The notes: generated from the sequence alone by a model not told the origin. Counted from the first letter of the stretch, positions 23,582 through 32,165 are shown. The stretch: 32,381 nucleotides of DNA from Halalkalibacterium ligniniphilum (GCF_000334155.1 NZ_ANNK01000014.1:1-32381), one strand, 5' to 3'. Made by a program: numbers and translations.

Positions 23582-25096
23582 GTGAAACGACATTCGGCAA
23601 TGAAACGAGTGGTTCTCTCCTCAACTTTTGCGGCAGGTCTTTATTTGGCTGTGCCAATGAATGGACAAGCAGCACTAGGTGATCAGCCGCTTGCGAAAGG
23701 GATGGACAATCCCGATGTAAAGGACCTCCAAGAAGCGTTACGAGCGAAAGGTTATTTCCAACACCACACGTCAACAGGCTACTATGGCTCGATCACGGCA
23801 GAGGCCGTAAAAGCATTCCAAAAAGCAAAAGGGCTTCCGCAGACAGGACAAGCGACCCTTGGGACCATACAAGCCCTATTGAATGAAGAAGAGGCCAGAG
23901 GGCAAGTAAGGGCAAACAGTGCGCAAGAGGCAAGACCGGCGATCCTCCGTCAAGGGGCGGAAGGGGCAGCAGTGAGAGAGCTACAGCAACAGCTCAAGCA
24001 GGCAGGCTACTTTACACAGGGTGTAACGGGCTACTATGGGCGCATCACGACGGAGGCTGTTCGAAGCTTTCAACGAAGTAACGGATTAACCGTGGATGGC
24101 GTTGCGGGACCTCAAACGTTTGGTGCCTTGCAAAATGCAACAGCGGTGAAAATGGAGTCCATTAGCCAGCCGACACAAAAGGTGTCTGCGGGCTCCCCAG
24201 CCTTCCAAACGTTACGGATTGGTGCAAGGGGGGATTCGGTTCGTCAGCTGCAAACCCAGCTTAACCAGCTTGGCTTTTTACAATTGGGCATTGATGGACA
24301 GTTTGGCCCAATCACGGAGCGGGCGGTTCGTGAATTCCAACGTTCACACAAGATTACAGTGGATGGGATCGTCGGTCCCCAGACCTTACGTGCGATTGAG
24401 CAAGCAGCAGCTTCAAAGCCAGGCGTCACTTCGCCGGCTCCCCAGCCGCCACTGGCACACGGAACGCCGACCTTGCGAAATGGTTCACAAGGGGAGGCTG
24501 TGACTCGCTTGCAATCGGAGCTGAAGCGGTATGGCTTCTTTCGGTCGGAGCCAACAGGATATTACGGTTCGGTCACCACAGATGCTGTACGTGCATTTCA
24601 AAGGCAGCATGGCCTCACAGCGGACGGGATTGCCGGCGCACAGACGTGGAACAAGCTAAATGAGCTGAACGGAGGCAAGGGAAGTGGCGGAGGCAATCAA
24701 GCACCGAAAGAGCCGACGAACCCAAGCGGCGGTGAATTTAACGTCATGAATCTTATCGCCGACGCCTCTGAGCAAATCGGTGTTCCGTACGTGTGGGGAG
24801 GCACCACACCAAGCGGTTTTGACTGTAGTGGCTTTTTAAATTATGTGTTCCACAACAATGGAGTGCAGATTCCTCGAACGGTTGCAGCCATTTGGGATGC
24901 AGGAAGAACGGTATCGGAGCCGAGAGTTGGCGACCTCGTATTTTTTGAAACGTACACAAAGGGCCCATCACACGCGGGCATTTATATCGGAAATCAGCAA
25001 TTCATACATAGTGGGTCCTCGTCCGGTGTGACCATCAGCAACATGACCTCAAGCTACTGGAACGAACGCTATCTTGGCGTAAAGCGATATTTTTAA
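23582..25096 (+). CDS. Secreted peptidoglycan endopeptidase: four PG-binding repeats plus NlpC/P60
   Basis: A 504-residue exported hydrolase expected to cut peptide stems of peptidoglycan (D,L-endopeptidase type). A signal peptide (about 1-33, ending near GQA) is followed by four PG_binding_1 repeats, each with a GYYG/GQFG turn and an AVxxFQ helix: roughly residues 35-105, 118-180, 203-270 and 300-365. A Gly/Ser/Pro linker leads to a C-terminal NlpC/P60 domain with Cys415 (FDCSGF), His464 (SHAGIYIG) and His476 (FIHSGSS) as the catalytic set. The GTG at 23582 follows AGGGAGG (23564-23570); ATG 23600 is possible but worse placed. The protein is probably involved in growth or cell separation. 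Confidence 0.93.
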   Translation: MKRHSAMKRVVLSSTFAAGLYLAVPMNGQAALGDQPLAKGMDNPDVKDLQEALRAKGYFQHHTSTGYYGSITAEAVKAFQKAKGLPQTGQATLGTIQALLNEEEARGQVRANSAQEARPAILRQGAEGAAVRELQQQLKQAGYFTQGVTGYYGRITTEAVRSFQRSNGLTVDGVAGPQTFGALQNATAVKMESISQPTQKVSAGSPAFQTLRIGARGDSVRQLQTQLNQLGFLQLGIDGQFGPITERAVREFQRSHKITVDGIVGPQTLRAIEQAAASKPGVTSPAPQPPLAHGTPTLRNGSQGEAVTRLQSELKRYGFFRSEPTGYYGSVTTDAVRAFQRQHGLTADGIAGAQTWNKLNELNGGKGSGGGNQAPKEPTNPSGGEFNVMNLIADASEQIGVPYVWGGTTPSGFDCSGFLNYVFHNNGVQIPRTVAAIWDAGRTVSEPRVGDLVFFETYTKGPSHAGIYIGNQQFIHSGSSSGVTISNMTSSYWNERYLGVKRYF

Positions 25097-25101
25097 ATCC
25101 T

Positions 25102-25137
25102 AAGACACTTTCGTACTAAAAGCGAGGGTGTCTTTTT
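25102..25137 (+). terminator. Terminator of the NlpC/P60 gene
   Basis: AGACACTTTCG (25103-25113) pairs with CGAGGGTGTCT (with two G-U pairs) around a 9-base loop and is followed by TTTTC. Confidence 0.85.
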
Positions 25138-25383
25138 CGTCAGCCTGCCAACCTAAGCTAGTTGATGATCCGTTCATTTTTTAAAGAGAACGGGGAATCG
25201 TCGCATACGCTAATCACTCACTAGAAAAAACGATTCCTCAGACGTATATTGACAACATGAAAAAGAGAATAAATAATAAAACTTTTTCGCTTTCATGACG
25301 AGAGCCCAGAAGGGGGGTGAGCGGAAGGGCTTCATTGTTTCATCAGCTTGTACTGAAGCTCCGTCCCCTTTTCCACAAAAATG
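25138..25383. other. Intergenic region between convergent genes
   Basis: Apart from the 63-bp repeat (25310-25372) it contains no gene or strong structure. It separates the rightward NlpC/P60 gene from the leftward universal stress protein gene. Confidence 0.4.
25310..25372 (+). repeat. 63-bp dispersed repeat, copy B
   Basis: Ungapped 56/63 match to 11691-11753 in the same orientation. It lies immediately beside the terminator of the minus-strand stress-protein gene, so transcription from that gene would stop before entering it. Confidence 0.75.
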
Positions 25384-25432
25384 AGGGGCTGTCCTTAAGT
25401 CGAAATTACTGACTTATAGGCAGCCCCTTATC
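25376..25432 (-). terminator. Terminator of the universal stress protein gene
   Basis: AGGGGCTG (25384-25391) pairs with CAGCCCCT (25421-25428), and TAAGTC with GACTTA forms an inner stem. On the minus strand the hairpin is followed by CATTTTTG. A TTTTTAT run on the plus side could let it act in both directions. Confidence 0.8.
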
Positions 25433-25436
25433 ATTT

Positions 25437-26129
25437 TTATTCGTTCGTTTCCTCTTCCCCTTGAACCTCTGAAAGACTAACGTTCTTCAGCTCTTTGACG
25501 ATGTCATCCGTTACATGCACTTGAAGCGTTTCTTTGTCATGCATAAATTTAAAGACACCGTTGTTAAAGTCCGTTCCTAGCTCTTTAAAGAAAATCCCTT
25601 CGTGGGCAATGTCTTTTGTATGGTTGAAGCTTAAGCGATAGTGGTCGCCTTCTTTGATCAAATAGGCGCGAACCCCTTTTTCAAAATGCCCCTCATGGTC
25701 TTTAAGACCTCGTGCAACAGAGATGACATGAAGATCGATAAATGGTATTTCACGGAGCAATACGTTAATAATGGAGCCTTTTGCAATTTCTTCCCAGCGG
25801 CTTTGCGCAGTTTGCCCAATAATAATTTGCGTGATGTGCTTTTCTCTGGCTACCTCTGCAATGACCTTGGCAACAGGGCGCTTTTCATTATCACGAAGAA
25901 TAAACTCCTCCGCATCATGCTCTTCAGCTAATTGCTTCCATTTTGAAATATATTCAGACTTCTCCGCATCTAACTCATCAAATGGTTTTGGGTCAATGGT
26001 TAATATATAGAGAGGACAGTCTAGCATGCTGGCAATTTTACAGCCACGGCGAATTAAGCGCTCTCCATTTGGTCCATAGTAAACACAGACTAAAATGCTC
26101 TCATCCATCCGCCCTTTAATTTTTTTCAT
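25437..26129 (-). CDS. KdpD-like universal stress (UspA) domain protein
   Basis: A 230-residue cytoplasmic protein. The N-terminal ~140 residues form a UspA fold of the KdpD type: ILVCVYYGPNGERLIRRG at the first strand, then IIIGQTAQSRWEEIAKGSI and NVLLREIPFIDLHVIS at the end. A further ~85-residue C-terminal part (KGVRAYLIKEGDHYRLSFN ... TLQVHVTDDIVKELKN) is not recognised. The sensor-kinase parts of KdpD are absent. USP domains of KdpD sense potassium status or bind c-di-AMP in Gram-positives; a role in ion homeostasis here is inferred from this and from the divergent mrp operon. The start is supported by GAGGTGA seven bases before the ATG. Confidence 0.75.
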   Translation of the reverse strand: MKKIKGRMDESILVCVYYGPNGERLIRRGCKIASMLDCPLYILTIDPKPFDELDAEKSEYISKWKQLAEEHDAEEFILRDNEKRPVAKVIAEVAREKHITQIIIGQTAQSRWEEIAKGSIINVLLREIPFIDLHVISVARGLKDHEGHFEKGVRAYLIKEGDHYRLSFNHTKDIAHEGIFFKELGTDFNNGVFKFMHDKETLQVHVTDDIVKELKNVSLSEVQGEEETNE

Positions 26130-26194
26130 TTCACGTTCACCTCATACACCTGGGAATAAAATGAAAGAGGCCTTAAAGCCTCAGACTATAAATG

Positions 26195-26224
26195 ACTATA
26201 GCTGATCCTTCCTGATGTTGTCAA
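26195..26224 (-). promoter_or_regulatory. Sigma-A promoter of the stress protein gene
   Basis: On the minus strand TTGACA (26224-26219) and TATAGT (26200-26195) are spaced by 18 bases. A small GAGGC/GCCTC hairpin (26167-26182) lies in the short leader just after the predicted start. Confidence 0.55.
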
Positions 26225-26572
26225 TTCGAAATGGAAGGTTTTAAATAGAAATTATAATATAACAACTAAAAAAAAGCAATTATGCCCTCTATTCCTGCAG
26301 CCGATAAAGCTGTCGGTACATAAAAGGGTTCCCATAACGTAGGACACTTAGAAATGGTAGATTTTGTCGAAATCAAAAGGGCCAAATTGAAATTTACCCA
26401 AGGTGACGCTCGAACAATAAAACCTACTTGTCCATAAATGGAAGGGGTGTTATTTATATAATGATAATAATTAGGCTAAAAGTGACAATTATTTAACAAA
26501 CCGTGCAATACAAAGCCGATGATGTGCATGCGTTTGCGTTTTAGTATATACTTTACTTGTACACGTTTTAAA
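26225..26572. other. AT-rich intergenic region upstream of the stress protein gene
   Basis: No gene or clear structure was recognised. Several TATA-like runs occur (for example 26453-26470), none with a good partner element. Confidence 0.35.
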
Positions 26573-26719
26573 AAGAGACTGGGACATACTAAGGTGTATG
26601 ATTGAAAAAGCGAACAATGCACAACCTTAGCGAAGTATATTTCCGAAGCGAAGGCGATGCAGCAACGATCATGACGTTCGGATTTCTCATCAATAGAAAC
26701 GCTTTTGTCCCAGCCCCTT
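26573..26719 (+). repeat. Dispersed repeat with terminal inverted repeats, copy 2
   Basis: The ends AAGAGACTGGGACA (26573-26586) and TGTCCCAGCCCCTT (26706-26719) are inverted repeats with 12 of 14 positions complementary. The 3' block 26649-26715 matches copy 1 at 62 of 67 positions; the middle differs and lacks copy 1's GC-rich hairpins. It is about 147 bp and non-coding. Confidence 0.85.
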
Positions 26720-27228
26720 AAAAAGCATGTTTAGGTGCATGTCAAAATCTTCTTCGTTTGATACAGGTTGTTGAGAAGGTAAATGGCTTGCTGTTGTCAA
26801 AGATAGGGAAGGGTCCCTATGCATTCTGTAAACCATCTCGGTTTCACGCGATACAGAACCGTATTTAAGCTAGTTGACGTTTTATTCTGTTATCCTTTTC
26901 ATAGGATAAGTTAAAGATGTTGAATGTTAGCGTCTCACTTCACTGATTTCCCCCTTTACAAAAGGAATGATCCTTTTTGTGTTGAAGGCATTTGCTTTCG
27001 CTCTTTCTGTACGATAAGTAGGCGGTAAGCATAAAAAAGTGCTCGCTTCTCCCTAAATGAATGTTTTCAGTTGTGTAAGCCATTGATGGTAAGTAGTTTG
27101 CGCTTTGTTTAAGTCGCTATCAATATTCATTTAATAAAGCATACTGAGGTCAACCTTATGATGTAAAAAAGCTGGGGTTATTGGATAAAAAGCTGGTTTT
27201 CTTTTCTAGCTTTCGACCTGTTACATTA
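26720..27228. other. Non-coding region between repeat and mrp leader, with several hairpins
   Basis: No gene seen. It holds TTCTGTA/TACAGAA (26824-26830 with 26852-26858) with an inner AACC/GGTT, then TTATCCT/AGGATAA near 26890-26910, a terminator-like hairpin at 26958-26980, and AAAGCTGG/CTAGCTTT near 27188-27214. The mrp promoter must lie here or just after, but no convincing -35/-10 pair was found. Confidence 0.45.
26958..26980 (+). terminator. Terminator-like hairpin
   Basis: AAAAGGA (26960-26966), loop ATGA, TCCTTTT (26971-26977), then TGTGTTG. It is compact and T-rich, but there is no gene directly upstream to terminate. Confidence 0.4.
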
Positions 27229-27515
27229 GGCTTGTAGAGTTCTTGAGTTGTAAGGAAAGGCGGCAAGCTGTGACGAGGTGAGAGCGGAGCATGTGAAGCT
27301 CACTCTTGGCCTGAAGCTTAACGCAGAGGATATTAGAGACATTTATCGTCTGAATCAATCGGCAGTTAATCTGATTGGCCTAGACGATAGGTGTGCAGGA
27401 TTTTTCAGCTTGCGTCTCTAAGTATTCAAATACCTTGCTCTCAAGGATGACGCCGAGAAGAAGATTGACTGCAACGTGCGAACAAGTGCACATAAGGAAT
27501 CTTGCATAAGGAGGT
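27229..27515 (+). ncRNA. Structured leader RNA of the mrp operon (candidate cis-regulator)
   Basis: Bases 27328-27427 fold into a three-way junction with almost no unpaired joints. P1 is TTAGAGAC/GTCTCTAA (27333-27340 with 27414-27421), extended past one bulged G by GGATA/TATTC. P2 is 11 bp (27341-27351 with 27382-27392) plus an inner AATCA/TGATT. P3 is GCAGG/CTTGC (27395-27399 with 27409-27413). Flanking hairpins are GCTTG/CAAGC (27230-27268), GTGAG/CTCAC (27278-27303), CCTTG-CTCT-CAAGG (27433-27446) and AAGATT/AATCTT (27461-27503). The last ends five bases before the mrpA ribosome site. No known riboswitch class was recognised. Confidence 0.6.
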
Positions 27516-27522
27516 AACATTG

Positions 27523-29928
27523 TTGTCCTGGTTACATTTGATCATTTTACTCCCATTTATATTTGCTATTTTTGTCCCGTTTTTCTATAAGTACCTTCCG
27601 CGTATTCATACGGGCTGGTTTGTTTTTGTGGTGCCAGTGGCTTTATTTGCTTATTTGCTGAGCTACATTCCCCTCATTGCAAGGGGACAAACTTCCTACG
27701 AGACCGTAAATTGGATCCCGTCTCTGGGGATTAACTTTACAGCCTATGTCGATGGATTAAGCCTCATCTTCGGTCTTCTCATTTCAGGGGTCGGGGCACT
27801 TGTTGTTCTCTACTCTGTCTATTACATGGCGAAGGAACGTGAGGCGCTTCACAATTTTTATGTGTACTTGCTCATGTTTATGGGCGCCATGATGGGTCTT
27901 GTGTTCTCCGATAATATCATTGTTTTGTACTTGTTTTGGGAATTAACAAGTGTGTCGTCCTTCCTCTTGATTGCTTATTGGTACCAACGTAAGCAATCCC
28001 GTTACGGTGCGCAAAAATCAATGTTGATTACGATTTTTGGCGGGCTTTCAATGCTTGCGGGCTTTATTATGCTTTCCATTATTACTGATACGTACAGCAT
28101 TCGTGAAATGCTCGGTCAAGTCGATCAAATCGCTGCCCATGGACTGTTTGTACCAGCGATGATCCTTATCTTGCTCGGTGCATTTACAAAGTCTGCTCAA
28201 TTTCCATTCCATATTTGGCTGCCTGATGCAATGGAGGCGCCGACCCCTGTCAGTGCGTACTTGCACTCTGCAACGATGGTTAAAGCAGGGATTTACTTAG
28301 TGGCCCGCTTTACCGCAATTTTTGGCGGGAGCGTGGAATGGTTTTGGATCGTATCAACCATTGGGATTGTCACCCTCATTTGGGGCTCCGTTTTTGCAGT
28401 AAAGCAAACCGATTTAAAAGCACTCCTTGCCTATTCGACGATCAGCCAATTAGGAATGATCATGTCGCTCTTAGGACTTGGCTCTGCAGCCCTCTATTTT
28501 GGCTACGGAAACGAATCGGCGATGTATACAACAGCCATTTTAGCAGCCGTCTTCCATCTTATAAATCACTCAACCTTTAAAGGGAGCCTCTTCATGGTTG
28601 TTGGGATTGTCGACCACGAAACAGGGACCCGTGACATTCGCCGGCTCGGTGGCTTAATGACGATTATGCCGATCTCGTTCACGATCGCCTTAATTGGAAG
28701 CTTTTCAATGGCAGGGCTGCCACCATTTAACGGGTTTCTCAGTAAAGAGATGTTTTTCACAGGTGTGCTAAACGCCTCAGAGTTGAATATTTTCCAAATG
28801 GAAACATGGGGGATTTTGTTTCCAATCATTGCGTGGGTTGCTAGTGTCTTCACCTTTATTTACTCGATGATTCTCGTCTTTAAAACTTTTACAGGAACCT
28901 ATCAGCCGAAGAAGCTTGAAAAAGAGGCCCACGAAGCACCGATCGGTATGTTAATTCCACCCATTGTGCTCGCTTCACTTGTTGTCTTGTTTTTCTTTTT
29001 TCCGAACATCCTTTCAAAAAACTTACTTGAACCAGCGATGGCAGCCATTTTGCCAAGCTTTATAGAAGCGGGTGGGGGATTTGACGTAAAAATTTATGCG
29101 TGGCATGGATGGAACACGGAATTATTTATGACCATTGGTGTGGTAGCCTTTGGAAGCTTACTGTTTGTTTCGTTAAAGAAATGGTCCTGGCTCTACGGTG
29201 TGATGCCTGAACAGCTAACATTAAATCATGCCTATGATCTTGGGTTGGAGAAAGTAGAGAAGGCATCGCACGGGATTACAGCTTTCCATATGACTGGTTT
29301 TATTCGTGACTATTTGCTCTACATCTTTGGTTTTATCGTTGTCGTCCTTGGTGGAGCGGTCGTGATGCTTCAAGGCTTTAGCTATGATCCGTCTGGAAAC
29401 GCACCTGTTAGCGTCTATGAAGTCGTACTCGTTGCCGTCATGGTCGTGGCAGCCATAGGTGTTTTGATTGCAAAATCCCGTTTAACCGCCATCGTAGCTG
29501 TTGGTGTGCTCGGGTATATGGTTGCTCTGATGTTTGTTAACTTTCGAGCGCCGGATTTGGCATTAACCCAACTGGTCGTGGAAACGGTAACTGTTGCCCT
29601 ATTCCTTCTTTGCTTCTATCACTTGCCGAAGTTCAAAAAAGAGGAGAGTGGGGTTCGATTCCGAGCGGCCAACCTTGTAATCTCTCTTGGTGTTGGGACG
29701 GTTGTTACACTCATTGCTCTTTCTGCACAAGGGGCTCGAGTGTTTGAGCCGATTTCAACGTATTTTGAGGATTCCTATGAACTCGCAGGAGCGCGTAATA
29801 TGGTCAATGCGATTCTCGTTGATTTCCGGGGGTTCGATACGTTGCTTGAAGTGCTTGTACTCAGCATTGCGGGCTTAGGTGTGTATACGTTAATTAAGCT
29901 TCGATTAGCTGGGAGGGATAATGAGTGA
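27523..29928 (+). CDS. mrpA: Mrp Na+/H+ antiporter subunit A
   Basis: The largest subunit (801 residues, ~20 membrane helices) of the seven-part Mrp antiporter, which exports Na+ in exchange for H+ and is essential for life at high pH in alkaliphilic Bacillus. The N-terminal ~500 residues are NuoL-like: the membrane glutamate is in LYLFWELTSVSSFLL and the lysine/histidine block in APTPVSAYLHSATMVKAG. The C-terminal part has the MbhD-like (VAVGVLGYMVALMFVNFRAP) and MbhE-like (LEVLVLSIAGLGVYTLIKL) segments of MrpA. Start codons here are TTG: 27523 is 8 bases after AAGGAGG (27508-27514) and gives MSWLHLI; TTG 27520 is also possible. It overlaps mrpB by four bases. Confidence 0.96.
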   Translation: MSWLHLIILLPFIFAIFVPFFYKYLPRIHTGWFVFVVPVALFAYLLSYIPLIARGQTSYETVNWIPSLGINFTAYVDGLSLIFGLLISGVGALVVLYSVYYMAKEREALHNFYVYLLMFMGAMMGLVFSDNIIVLYLFWELTSVSSFLLIAYWYQRKQSRYGAQKSMLITIFGGLSMLAGFIMLSIITDTYSIREMLGQVDQIAAHGLFVPAMILILLGAFTKSAQFPFHIWLPDAMEAPTPVSAYLHSATMVKAGIYLVARFTAIFGGSVEWFWIVSTIGIVTLIWGSVFAVKQTDLKALLAYSTISQLGMIMSLLGLGSAALYFGYGNESAMYTTAILAAVFHLINHSTFKGSLFMVVGIVDHETGTRDIRRLGGLMTIMPISFTIALIGSFSMAGLPPFNGFLSKEMFFTGVLNASELNIFQMETWGILFPIIAWVASVFTFIYSMILVFKTFTGTYQPKKLEKEAHEAPIGMLIPPIVLASLVVLFFFFPNILSKNLLEPAMAAILPSFIEAGGGFDVKIYAWHGWNTELFMTIGVVAFGSLLFVSLKKWSWLYGVMPEQLTLNHAYDLGLEKVEKASHGITAFHMTGFIRDYLLYIFGFIVVVLGGAVVMLQGFSYDPSGNAPVSVYEVVLVAVMVVAAIGVLIAKSRLTAIVAVGVLGYMVALMFVNFRAPDLALTQLVVETVTVALFLLCFYHLPKFKKEESGVRFRAANLVISLGVGTVVTLIALSAQGARVFEPISTYFEDSYELAGARNMVNAILVDFRGFDTLLEVLVLSIAGLGVYTLIKLRLAGRDNE

Positions 29929-30347
29929 AAATCAATGATGTCATCTTACAAACTGTCACAAAGGTTGCAGCTTTTGTTATCCTGACCTTTTCTGTTTATT
30001 TGTTTTTGGCTGGACACCATAATCCAGGTGGAGGGTTTATCGGCGGACTCGTAACTGCCTCTGCCATTGTTCTCCTCTACCTTGCCTTTGATGTTGAAAC
30101 AGTCAATAAGATTTTTCCGATTGACTTTAAAATGGTCGCTTTAGTGGGCGTCTTGATTGCAGTGTTGACTGGCGTTGGCTCCTTTCTTTTTGACGCAGCC
30201 TTTCTCAGTCATACGTTCGACTATTTTGACCTGCCTCTCTTTGGGGAAACGGAGCTTGCCACATCGGTTCTATTTGATGTTGGAGTGGCGATGGCGGTCA
30301 TTGGAACGGCGGTTACAATAATTCTATCTATAAGTGAGGATGATTAG
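29925..30347 (+). CDS. mrpB: Mrp Na+/H+ antiporter subunit B
   Basis: A 140-residue membrane protein with four helices and the MnhB signature GHHNPGGGFIGGLVTASAI. MrpB packs against the C-terminal part of MrpA in the antiporter complex. It starts at GTG 29925, overlapping the mrpA stop as GTGA, with GGGAGG (29911-29916) upstream, so translation is likely coupled. mrpC begins two bases after its stop. Confidence 0.95.
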   Translation: MKINDVILQTVTKVAAFVILTFSVYLFLAGHHNPGGGFIGGLVTASAIVLLYLAFDVETVNKIFPIDFKMVALVGVLIAVLTGVGSFLFDAAFLSHTFDYFDLPLFGETELATSVLFDVGVAMAVIGTAVTIILSISEDD

Positions 30348-30349
30348 AT

Positions 30350-30688
30350 ATGGAAACGTTAATGTCGTTACTTATCGGCGTCCTCTTTACAGTGGGGACA
30401 TACCTTGTTTTAACAAAAAGCCTGTTGCGAATCATTTTAGGAACTGCGGTGATTGGCCACGGTGTTCATCTGTTGCTCATTACAATGGGCGGACTGAAAA
30501 CAGGAGGACCACCTTTATTGGAGCTAAATACGGCTTCATTCACGGATGCCTTGCCACAGGCGCTTATCTTAACGGCAATTGTCATTAACTTTGCGGTCAC
30601 CGCCCTTTTCTTAGTCTTGGCTTATCGTGCTTACCAAGAATTAGGGACCGACGATATGGATCAATTAAGGGGTACGGAAGATGAATAA
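30350..30688 (+). CDS. mrpC: Mrp Na+/H+ antiporter subunit C
   Basis: A 112-residue, three-helix NuoK homologue. Visible features are ILGTAVIGHGVHLLLITMGG in the second helix and the block DALPQALILTAIVINFAVT before the third, where NuoK-type proteins keep conserved charged residues. It forms part of the ion path between MrpA and MrpD. The ATG follows the mrpB stop by two bases, with AGTGAGGATG as a modest ribosome site, and the end overlaps mrpD by eight bases. Confidence 0.95.
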   Translation: METLMSLLIGVLFTVGTYLVLTKSLLRIILGTAVIGHGVHLLLITMGGLKTGGPPLLELNTASFTDALPQALILTAIVINFAVTALFLVLAYRAYQELGTDDMDQLRGTEDE

Positions 30689-32165
30689 CCTAGTCATATT
30701 ACCATTGCTCATACCATTCATTGCAGGCATCCTGATGGCGATTTTCAGATACAAAATCACGTTCCAAAAATGGCTGAGTGTCATCTCAATCGTGTTGGCA
30801 GGTCTGGCTTCGGCAACTCTCGTTCATCAGATCTCCATAAATGGAATCCAAACACTGCAGCTAGGTGGCTGGCAGGCGCCATTCGGTATTAGCTTCGTCG
30901 CTGATATGTTTGCCGCACTGCTTATCCTAACAACAAGCATTGTCAGCATTGCCTGCCTTTTGTTCGCATTTCGTTCAATTGGCGAAGAACGGGAAAAGTT
31001 TTATTTTTACCCTTTCCTTCAATTTCTCATCATGGGTGTAAACGGATCGTTTTTAACAGGAGATATTTTTAACCTGTTCGTTAACTTTGAAGTGATGCTG
31101 ATTGCATCCTACGTTTTAATTACGCTTGGGGGAACAAGGGTACAGCTTCGTGAGTCGATTAAGTACGTGCTTATTAACGTGTTGTCGTCGTTTCTGTTTC
31201 TTGTTGCGATTGCCTATTTGTACGCGATCATGGGTACGTTAAATATGGCCCATCTCTCTCAACGGGTAGCTGAGGCTGGACAAGACGGATTGCTGACAAC
31301 CGTGGCAATATTATTCTTAATTGTCTTTGGACTAAAAGCGGGCCTCTTACTCTATTATTGGCTACCAGGCTCCTATAGTGCTCCGCCAACTGCCGTAGCA
31401 GCGATTTTTGCGGCGCTTTTAACCAAAGTGGGGATCTATGCGATTTTTCGTATGTTCACCCTCGTGTTTTACCATGAACCGGGAGTTACCCACATGCTGA
31501 TTGCAATCATGGCAGGCTTGACGATGTTGTTAGGCGGCATCGGGGCAATGGCCTATTGGGACATACGAAAAATTTTAGCGTATAACGTCATTGTAGCTGT
31601 TGGCTTAATTCTTTCAGGGCTCGCTGCCTTTACGTCGGCTGCAGTTATTGGTTCGATTTATTATCTGATTCATGACATGATTGTCAAAGCACTCATTTTC
31701 CTTCTAGGAGGAACAATGATTGTGCTTGTGGGCACGAGCAAGCTGAAAGAAATAAGTGGGCTCATCCGCAATCATCCATTGTTAGGCTGGATGTTCTTCA
31801 TTGCTGCGTTATCACTAGCAGGAATTCCACCGTTAAGTGGTTTTATTGGCAAAGTGTTTATTACACAAGGAACCTTTGAAGCAGGGCTCTACTGGCTTGG
31901 AGGTATTGGTTTACTCACAAGCTTAATGGTGCTTTATTCATTAATGAAAATATTCATGAATGGCTTTTGGGGTGAAACGAATCTCAGTCTAGACATGGAG
32001 AAGGGAACAACGTCAGGGCTCCTGCTCCCAATTGGTCTGTTAACCGTCATGACGATTGCCCTCGGTTTGGGTGTAGAAGGCATCAACCTTTATGTGGAGC
32101 AAGCTGCGGAGGGCTTAATGAACCCGAATCTATATATTGAAGCGGTCCTTAACGGTGATTCTTAA
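30681..32165 (+). CDS. mrpD: Mrp Na+/H+ antiporter subunit D
   Basis: A 494-residue antiporter-like subunit with about 14 membrane helices, homologous to NuoM/NuoN. The membrane glutamate is in NLFVNFEVMLIASYVLI, and the lysines of the ion path are in FGLKAGLLLYYWLPGSY and AALLTKVGIYAIFRM. It forms a proton pathway in the complex. The ATG lies within the last codons of mrpC (8-base overlap), after AAGGGGTACGG. Sixty bases separate it from mrpE, the widest gap inside this operon. Confidence 0.96.
   Translation: MNNLVILPLLIPFIAGILMAIFRYKITFQKWLSVISIVLAGLASATLVHQISINGIQTLQLGGWQAPFGISFVADMFAALLILTTSIVSIACLLFAFRSIGEEREKFYFYPFLQFLIMGVNGSFLTGDIFNLFVNFEVMLIASYVLITLGGTRVQLRESIKYVLINVLSSFLFLVAIAYLYAIMGTLNMAHLSQRVAEAGQDGLLTTVAILFLIVFGLKAGLLLYYWLPGSYSAPPTAVAAIFAALLTKVGIYAIFRMFTLVFYHEPGVTHMLIAIMAGLTMLLGGIGAMAYWDIRKILAYNVIVAVGLILSGLAAFTSAAVIGSIYYLIHDMIVKALIFLLGGTMIVLVGTSKLKEISGLIRNHPLLGWMFFIAALSLAGIPPLSGFIGKVFITQGTFEAGLYWLGGIGLLTSLMVLYSLMKIFMNGFWGETNLSLDMEKGTTSGLLLPIGLLTVMTIALGLGVEGINLYVEQAAEGLMNPNLYIEAVLNGDS

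Noticed and set aside
27293-27421. 42-codon GTG-start frame with an upstream GAGGTGA inside the mrp leader
   Set aside because: It reads fairly well as protein, but the same bases form a near-perfect three-way RNA junction whose P1 ends at the supposed stop; the RNA explanation is stronger. Ribosome profiling would settle it.
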